Below, one piece after another: positions 59,420-64,000 of a stretch of DNA of 64,000 nt (its first letter is position 1; each line of letters opens with the position of its first letter). The stretch is from contig CBFHXG010000008.1 of the NCBI GenBank assembly GCA_965659725.1, positions 17,041 to 81,040 of the forward strand. The letters are read 5' to 3'. The translations under genes were made by a program, and so were the position numbers. Under the pieces are notes generated by a model that saw only the letters and a program-made list of their open reading frames with translations, did not search any database and was not told the DNA's origin. Source of the DNA: Phaeocystidibacter sp965659725 (GTDB lineage Bacteria; Bacteroidota; Bacteroidia; Flavobacteriales; Schleiferiaceae).

Positions 59420-59500
59420 GGGGCCGGCCTCCGGCCACCCTCCATTGGCAAAATTACAACCCCCTTCCAGTTGCAGTCGGAGGATACACGGATACAAACG
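59420..59500 (+). repeat. 81-bp direct repeat, copy 2
   Basis: The same unit 227 bp downstream of copy 1. Its internal hairpin arms differ by single bases without compensation, which argues against strong selection on that hairpin. Nothing else was seen between 59,139 and 59,611 apart from these copies. Confidence 0.85.
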
Positions 59501-59611
59501 TTTGCATTCGGAAAGTGATTGTTTGGGATCTATACATGTGATGCTTGAGATGGATTTCAGTTTGGTGGAAGTGTCATTGGCTTGATTAGTTTGAACATAG
59601 TATATTTCGAT

Positions 59612-60306
59612 ATGCGCAGCACTCTCTTATCCATTCTTTTTCTGCTCTCCGTCTCCATCACAGCTCAAATACATGAGCTGCAAATGGGCTCGGACTTACA
59701 GGTAGGGGCGGGAGTACCCCGCTCATCGGTCCCTATGACGTAAATCACCCAGATGGTATGTAGTATCCCACAACGCTGGCCGACGATTGGCTTGGACGTG
59801 GCCTGACCACAGTTTCGATTGCTTACTCCCGACAATTCGCTGAGGTGAGTAATTTTTCGTTTTGGGCGGATGGGAAGGTGAGGTACAATACAGGAAGATT
59901 CGAGCCTGCAGATCAGTATATCGATGGTCAATGGAGGTCCTATGAAACCCAAACGTTTCAATCGTTGTATTTAGATATTGGAGGTAGAGTTAAGTTGGAT
60001 CTGAATAGCGCATCCAACCATGGTTGGAACATTCAGCTGGCTATTTTCGGAAGCTATTATGCGGCCGAAAGCTTACCCACCTTTAGCTATGGTGAGTTCT
60101 CGTATGATATGAGTGAGGTGATCTCGGATGAGTACCGTAATTCTTTTGTTGGTGGGTTCAATGTGCGGTTGGGGCGCGACTGGCAGGACTTTGGGGTTTA
60201 CCTTAATTACGATTACCGCGGTGCCTATTTCAAGTATTCATCTATGCTGGATGAAGTACCAGGATTTTCCCAGGGGATGAGTGTAATTGGCGTTTATCGA
60301 TTCTGA
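59612..60306 (+). pseudogene. Outer membrane beta-barrel-like gene, frameshifted and amber-interrupted
   Basis: MRSTLLSILFLLSVSITAQ (59,612) is a signal peptide, followed by IHELQMGSDLQVGAGVPRSS and TAA. The mature-looking continuation is one frame over (GPYDVNHPDG, from about 59,727) but meets TAG at 59,761-59,763. It then runs on as YPTTLADDWLGRGLTTVSIA and FSFWADGKVRYNTGRFEPAD to a beta-barrel-like C-terminus (SMLDEVPGFSQGMSVIGVYR). About 230 residues in all. One frameshift near 59,715 plus one nonsense codon break it. Resembles PorT/outer membrane beta-barrel proteins, but no family is certain. Confidence 0.75.
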
Positions 60307-60307
60307 C

Positions 60308-61087
60308 TCACTCATACGGAATAACTTTCAAGATATGCTCAATAGCCTTTAGTCGCGCACTTGTCTTAAGGTCTGCAGGAATGATGTTCCAAGGTGCAAT
60401 TCCCGTGCTCGTCTGCTCAAACATTCGTTGCTTGTACTCCGTGTACTTATCCCATAGATCTTGAGCCTTGTCGTCCACCGGAGTCATCTTCCAGCGCTTC
60501 AGGGCATTACTCTTGATATCTTCAAACCTTCTTTGCTGTTCTTCCTTCGAAATGGAAAAGTAAAATTTGATGAGATAGGTGTCCGACTGTATCAACATAC
60601 GCTCAAAATCATTCACCTGATCCATGAAAACTTCATACTCTAGAGGAGTGCAGAAGCCGTTAACAGGCTCCACGACCGCTCTGTTATACCAACTTCGGTC
60701 AAAGAAAACGATCTCTCCCGGCTTGGGAAGCTGATTGATATAACGTTGGAAAAACCATTGCTTGCGCTCATCAGGTGTGGGCTTATCCAATGCCACGATC
60801 CGAAAGTGACGAGGATTGATGTGCTTAGTGATACGGCGAATCGCACCGCCTTTACCCGCAGCATCCCTGCCCTCAAAGATGATAACTACCTTTTCGTCAT
60901 TGTCGATCACCCAATGCTGAAGTTTGATTAACTCCTCCTGAAGGTCACGTAACTTCGATTCATACTTCGCTTCATCTAAAGCGCGAGCTACATTGGTCTT
61001 GTCCTTTCGAAGCAGACTGTAAAGCCCCAACTTTGAGTTGAGAAGGTCGAGGTCTTCTTTGCTTAAGGTATTCTTTAACTCTTTCAT
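60308..61087 (-). CDS. Polyphosphate kinase 2 family protein
   Basis: 259 residues of PPK2. Walker A is EGRDAAGKGGAIRRIT (residues 72-87), Walker B FFDRSWYNRAVVEPV, and the lid carries PRHFRIVALDKPTPDERKQW and SISKEEQQRRFEDIKSNALK. PPK2 enzymes move phosphate between polyphosphate and nucleotides. The short, single-domain form fits the NDP- or NMP-using class, but the class cannot be fixed from sequence alone. It follows the second PPK2 gene by 3 bp. Confidence 0.92.
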   Translation of the reverse strand: MKELKNTLSKEDLDLLNSKLGLYSLLRKDKTNVARALDEAKYESKLRDLQEELIKLQHWVIDNDEKVVIIFEGRDAAGKGGAIRRITKHINPRHFRIVALDKPTPDERKQWFFQRYINQLPKPGEIVFFDRSWYNRAVVEPVNGFCTPLEYEVFMDQVNDFERMLIQSDTYLIKFYFSISKEEQQRRFEDIKSNALKRWKMTPVDDKAQDLWDKYTEYKQRMFEQTSTGIAPWNIIPADLKTSARLKAIEHILKVIPYE

Positions 61088-61090
61088 GAC

Positions 61091-61942
61091 CTAGATATCA
61101 ATTTGAACGGCACTTCTGTGGTATCGAACGATGACGTTCGGGTCGGGGAGAAGGTCTAAGCCAGAATCACCCTTGCCTTCGTAATCGAAGAGGGAAAGCA
61201 CATACCGCATGCTCTCCAACCTAGCCTCACGCTTGTCGTTGGTCTTTACGATCATCCAAGGACAAAAATTGGTGTGCGATCTGCTGAACATCAACTCTTT
61301 GTAATGGGTGTATTCGTCCCATAATTCCTGGCCTTTCATGTCGACAGGACTATACTTCCACTGTTTCAAGGGATTATTCAATCTCGACTTGAATCGCTTC
61401 TTCTGTTCGTCCTTAGAGATTGAAAACCAAAACTTGATAATCTTCATGTTGTCTTCATGCAACATGTGCTCGAATTCCGAAACTTGAGCGATGAATTGAT
61501 CATATTCATGCTTGGTACAGAACCCCATAACAGGTTCAACTACCGCCCGATTGTACCAGCTTCTGTCGAAGAAAACAATCTCACCAGGGTTGGGAAGTCG
61601 TTTGACGTATCGGCGAAAATACCACTGACCTTTTTCTACTTCTGTAGGCTTCGTAAGTGCAACAACTCGAGATGAACGAGGATTGAGATGCTCCTTGAAT
61701 CGCTTGATCGAGCCTCCTTTGCCCGCTGCATCTCTGCCCTCAAAGATCACAGCCACCCGCAACTTATTGGCGGCAATGTGCTTCTGAAAGTTAACCATCT
61801 CCGATTGCAGCAAATTCAACTCCTTCTCATATTTGATCTTCCGGAGGGTATTGCTAATATCGATGCCCGACTCTTCAGCCATCGCGATCAATTCCTTCCT
61901 CGAACGCGCCTTGAATAGCTGTTCCGTTGTAAATTTCGCCAT
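61091..61942 (-). CDS. Polyphosphate kinase 2 family protein, paralogue
   Basis: 283 residues with the same motif set: EGRDAAGKGGSIKRFKEHLN (68-87), IVFFDRSWYNRAVVEPVMGF and a lid with SISKDEQKKRFKSRLNNPLK. The N-terminus is longer and more helical than in the neighbour (ARSRKELIAMAEESGIDIS). Two adjacent PPK2 genes with similar length suggest division of labour between two nucleotide substrates. Upstream sequence 61,943-61,984 shows nothing else. Confidence 0.92.
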   Translation of the reverse strand: MAKFTTEQLFKARSRKELIAMAEESGIDISNTLRKIKYEKELNLLQSEMVNFQKHIAANKLRVAVIFEGRDAAGKGGSIKRFKEHLNPRSSRVVALTKPTEVEKGQWYFRRYVKRLPNPGEIVFFDRSWYNRAVVEPVMGFCTKHEYDQFIAQVSEFEHMLHEDNMKIIKFWFSISKDEQKKRFKSRLNNPLKQWKYSPVDMKGQELWDEYTHYKELMFSRSHTNFCPWMIVKTNDKREARLESMRYVLSLFDYEGKGDSGLDLLPDPNVIVRYHRSAVQIDI

Positions 61943-62098
61943 AGGGTAGTTTTTCGTCGCTGGTGGCTAGTTGCTTGTCACTCGTTAGTAGATGGTGCCT
62001 GCCAATCTTTGAATGACCTTACCATCTTTTATAACAAAAGCCAATTCGTAGGCTCCTGCACCGTCTGAATTCCATTGAACCGCAACTATCTGATCTTG

Positions 62099-62683
62099 CT
62101 AAAGTATAAAACTATATTCCTCAGTCACATTGTAAAGATCATTCATGAGTTGCTCGGGATAGAAGATAAGTTCACCTTCAATTTTACAGAAAATATCGAG
62201 CAATTCATTCCATGGTAGACCACCATCTGTTCCGAAATGCTTCTCTGGTAAATAGTACAACTCGCGACCAAAGTTTTCATATCGAGCAGTGTCAAATGCG
62301 ATTCTATGGGCAGAACTATCGAAAGGTACGATCAGATTGTACATCTCAATATCCGAGTGATCTGTTGTAATCTGGTCATCTTCTGATGGTATGATCCCGC
62401 TTTTCTTAACAAACCCGAATAGAATGGTCGAACTACCACTTTCAATCGTAGAATTGGTATCCATCGATATGTATACATCAACCCATGGTGTGTCGTAATA
62501 GTATTCCTCACCAAAAAAGACCACATAACCATTATTGACATTGATCTTGACGGCTGCAGCCGTATCACGCTTGGCATAAACCTTCACGAATCCATCATCG
62601 CCATCTACTATAGCCATCTGCCCGAAGATAGATGTGCTAAGTCCTATGGATATTAGGAATAAGATATTATGAAGGTTCTTCAT
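62099..62683 (-). pseudogene. Exported hypothetical protein truncated by in-frame amber; homologous reading continues to 61,985
   Basis: From MKNLHNILFLISIGLSTSIF (62,683), a signal peptide, the frame runs 194 residues to TAG at 62,099-62,101. The same frame continues 37 codons as QDQIVAVQWNSDGAGAYELA and KDGKVIQRLAGTIY to TAA at 61,985-61,987. The tail keeps the composition of the rest and looks like a natural C-terminus, so the gene is probably a nonsense mutant of a 232-residue protein. Single-domain SH3-like features (VKVYAKRDTAAAVKIN; VVFFGEEYYYDTPWVDVYIS) suggest a surface or envelope protein. Function unknown. Confidence 0.72.
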
Positions 62684-62732
62684 TTTATAGACTATCAATA
62701 ACGAACGACGAAGATCGAGGGACTAACAACTA

Positions 62733-64000
62733 CTACTGCTTCACCTTTCCTCTCTTGGCCTCCAATTCCATCATCAGGTCACGCAGTCTAGCTGCTTCAA
62801 TGAAGTCCAAAGCCTTGGCCGCTTTTTCCATTTTCTTACGTGTATCGGAAATGGCCTTCTCCAAGTCTTCCTTAGTGTCGTAGATCGCCGTTGGCTCATT
62901 CAAGTTGATGTTGTCAACCTCGTCCATGATAGTGCTCTTGGCCGCCCTGCCTGAGGAGAGTACAGACTCGATACTCTTCACCAAGGCCTTAGGTTCGATA
63001 CCATTCTTCTTGTTGTACTCATCCTGAACCTCACGTCGGCGCTCCGTTTCCTCGATCGTCTTTTTCATCGAGTCGGTGATCTTATCTGCATAGAGGATCG
63101 CAAGACCATTCACGTTACGAGCAGCCCTACCAATGGTTTGAACCAAACTTCGTTCAGATCGCAAGAAGCCCTCTTTATCCGCATCCATGATGGCCACCAA
63201 GGATACCTCCGGGAAGTCCAAACCTTCTCTCAGCAAGTTCACACCGATCAGCACATCAAACCTACCTAGTCGTAGGTCCCTCATGATCTCTACGCGCTCC
63301 AAAGTATCAACATCACTGTGAATGTACCTACAGCGAACACCATGACGCGTCAAATATTTGGTCAACTCCTCCGCCATTCGCTTGGTCAAGGTCGTTACCA
63401 ACACCCGCTCATCGATCTCAGCTCGTTTATTGATCTCTTCCATGAGATCGTCAACCTGACCTTCACTCGGGCGTACCTCGATGCGTGGGTCGAGGAGCCC
63501 CGTAGGACGGATAAGTTGTTCTGTGTAAACACCTTCAGTCTTCTCCATTTCATACTCGGCAGGCGTTGCACTGACGTACAAGACCTGGTTTTGGAGCATT
63601 TCAAACTCTTCGAATTTAAGTGGACGATTATCCATGGCTGCTGGCAGACGGAAGCCATACTCCACAAGGTTTTCCTTTCTAGACCTATCTCCGCCGTACA
63701 TGGCCCGAACCTGTGGAACGGTAACGTGACTTTCGTCGATGACCATCAAATAATCCTCTGGGAAGTAATCGAGCAAGCAGAACGGACGTGTTCCAGGCTT
63801 TCTTCCATCTAAGTACCTCGAGTAGTTCTCGATGCCAGAACAGTAGCCCAGTTCTCTGATCATTTCAAGGTCGAACTCCGTTCTTTCCTGCAAGCGTTTG
63901 GCCTCTAATGGACGTTGTTCATTCTTGAAGAATTGAACTTGATCCATCATATCGTCCTGAATATTATGAATGGCCTGTTGCAATCTATCCTTGCCTGTTA
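62733..64000 (-). CDS. uvrB: Excinuclease ABC subunit B, C-terminal part (5' end outside window)
   Basis: 423 codons of UvrB remain in the window, starting mid-protein and ending with TAA. Visible motifs are the beta-hairpin-side DYFPEDYLMVIDESHVTVPQ (Walker B DESH), SATPAEYE, helicase motifs TLTKRMAEELTKYLTRHGVR, DVLIGVNLLREGLDFPEV and TIGRAARNVNGLAILYAD, and the C-terminal UVR domain (KKMEKAAKALDFIEAARLRD) that binds UvrC. The nucleotide-excision repair role is certain. The N-terminal third with Walker A is outside. Confidence 0.97.
   Translation of the reverse strand, partial: TGKDRLQQAIHNIQDDMMDQVQFFKNEQRPLEAKRLQERTEFDLEMIRELGYCSGIENYSRYLDGRKPGTRPFCLLDYFPEDYLMVIDESHVTVPQVRAMYGGDRSRKENLVEYGFRLPAAMDNRPLKFEEFEMLQNQVLYVSATPAEYEMEKTEGVYTEQLIRPTGLLDPRIEVRPSEGQVDDLMEEINKRAEIDERVLVTTLTKRMAEELTKYLTRHGVRCRYIHSDVDTLERVEIMRDLRLGRFDVLIGVNLLREGLDFPEVSLVAIMDADKEGFLRSERSLVQTIGRAARNVNGLAILYADKITDSMKKTIEETERRREVQDEYNKKNGIEPKALVKSIESVLSSGRAAKSTIMDEVDNINLNEPTAIYDTKEDLEKAISDTRKKMEKAAKALDFIEAARLRDLMMELEAKRGKVKQ

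Noticed and set aside
59172..59451. Open frames on the minus strand across the 81-bp repeats
   Set aside because: They are open in more than one frame and just reflect the repeated, stop-poor sequence.
1..64000. General recoding of TAG as a sense codon
   Set aside because: Several intact genes end at TAG, including rplS, rlmD, the S8 peptidase, the crtA-like gene and the MarR-like gene. TAG is a normal stop here, so the in-frame ambers are mutations or errors.

Overview
The window looks like a chromosomal segment of a Flavobacteriales-type member of the Bacteroidota. The evidence is: promoters of the Bacteroidota form (TTG, about 19 bp, TAnnTTTG); two TonB-dependent receptors with an N-terminal carboxypeptidase-like domain; proteins ending in a type IX secretion (T9SS) sorting domain; a PorE-like OmpA protein; a GldI-like lipoprotein; a DUF2911 protein; a fused two-part dehydrogenase E1; and a zapA - 6S RNA - rny arrangement. 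No phage, integrase, transposase or CRISPR array was seen. Most of the window is ordinary core genome with accessory material in the gaps.

Layout. 1-2,200: the end of an FtsX-like permease with an in-frame stop, a DUF58 gene, tRNA-Asp, and a frameshifted GIY-YIG gene. 2,200-10,300: a cyclic-nucleotide-domain histidine kinase, a TonB receptor divergent from a MarR-like regulator, a DUF2911 gene between inverted intergenic repeats, and htpG. 10,400-13,900: fabH-like, crtA-like and alkB-like genes on one strand, then a ParDE-type toxin-antitoxin pair with a perfect palindrome at its promoter. 15,270-19,405: a histidine-degradation operon hutI-usp-hutG-ftcD. 19,570-26,886: aroC, a dicarboxylate/amino-acid symporter, an AsmA-like protein and a PorE-like protein, closely spaced. 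26,900-31,750: rplS, trmD, a 2-oxoglutarate oxygenase and a fused E1 dehydrogenase.

31,900-33,850 is a decayed accessory stretch: tRNA-Val, a 140-bp tandem duplication, a broken secreted-protein gene, and a gene-free segment with a GC-rich inverted repeat. It is followed by msrB, a GDSL hydrolase with a T9SS tail, an alpha/beta hydrolase, a nonsense-interrupted YaiO-like gene and tRNA-Leu/tRNA-Lys. 39,358-46,578 holds aroK, a nitroreductase, a phosphoribosyltransferase, two methyltransferases (one is rlmD), a T9SS-exported subtilase and rocD. 46,700-52,900 holds a thioredoxin-like gene, more intergenic repeats, a second TonB receptor and an M23 peptidase. 53,000-59,100 is a cell-envelope and RNA cluster: a coiled-coil protein, zapA, a 6S-type RNA, rny, an NrnA-like gene, a gldI-like gene and two tandem cyclophilin-FKBP fusions. 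The end holds an 81-bp direct repeat, a degraded outer-membrane gene, two PPK2 genes, a gene with an in-frame amber stop, and the 3' part of uvrB.

The main unusual points are: several otherwise intact genes broken by single stops or frameshifts; two families of intergenic repeats; predicted leaderless transcription of aroC and aroK; a FabH/CrtA/AlkB trio; and three consecutive peptidyl-prolyl isomerase genes. I did not find a clearly new multi-gene system. The best candidates for novelty are the repeat families, the tRNA-Val scar and the FabH/CrtA/AlkB trio.
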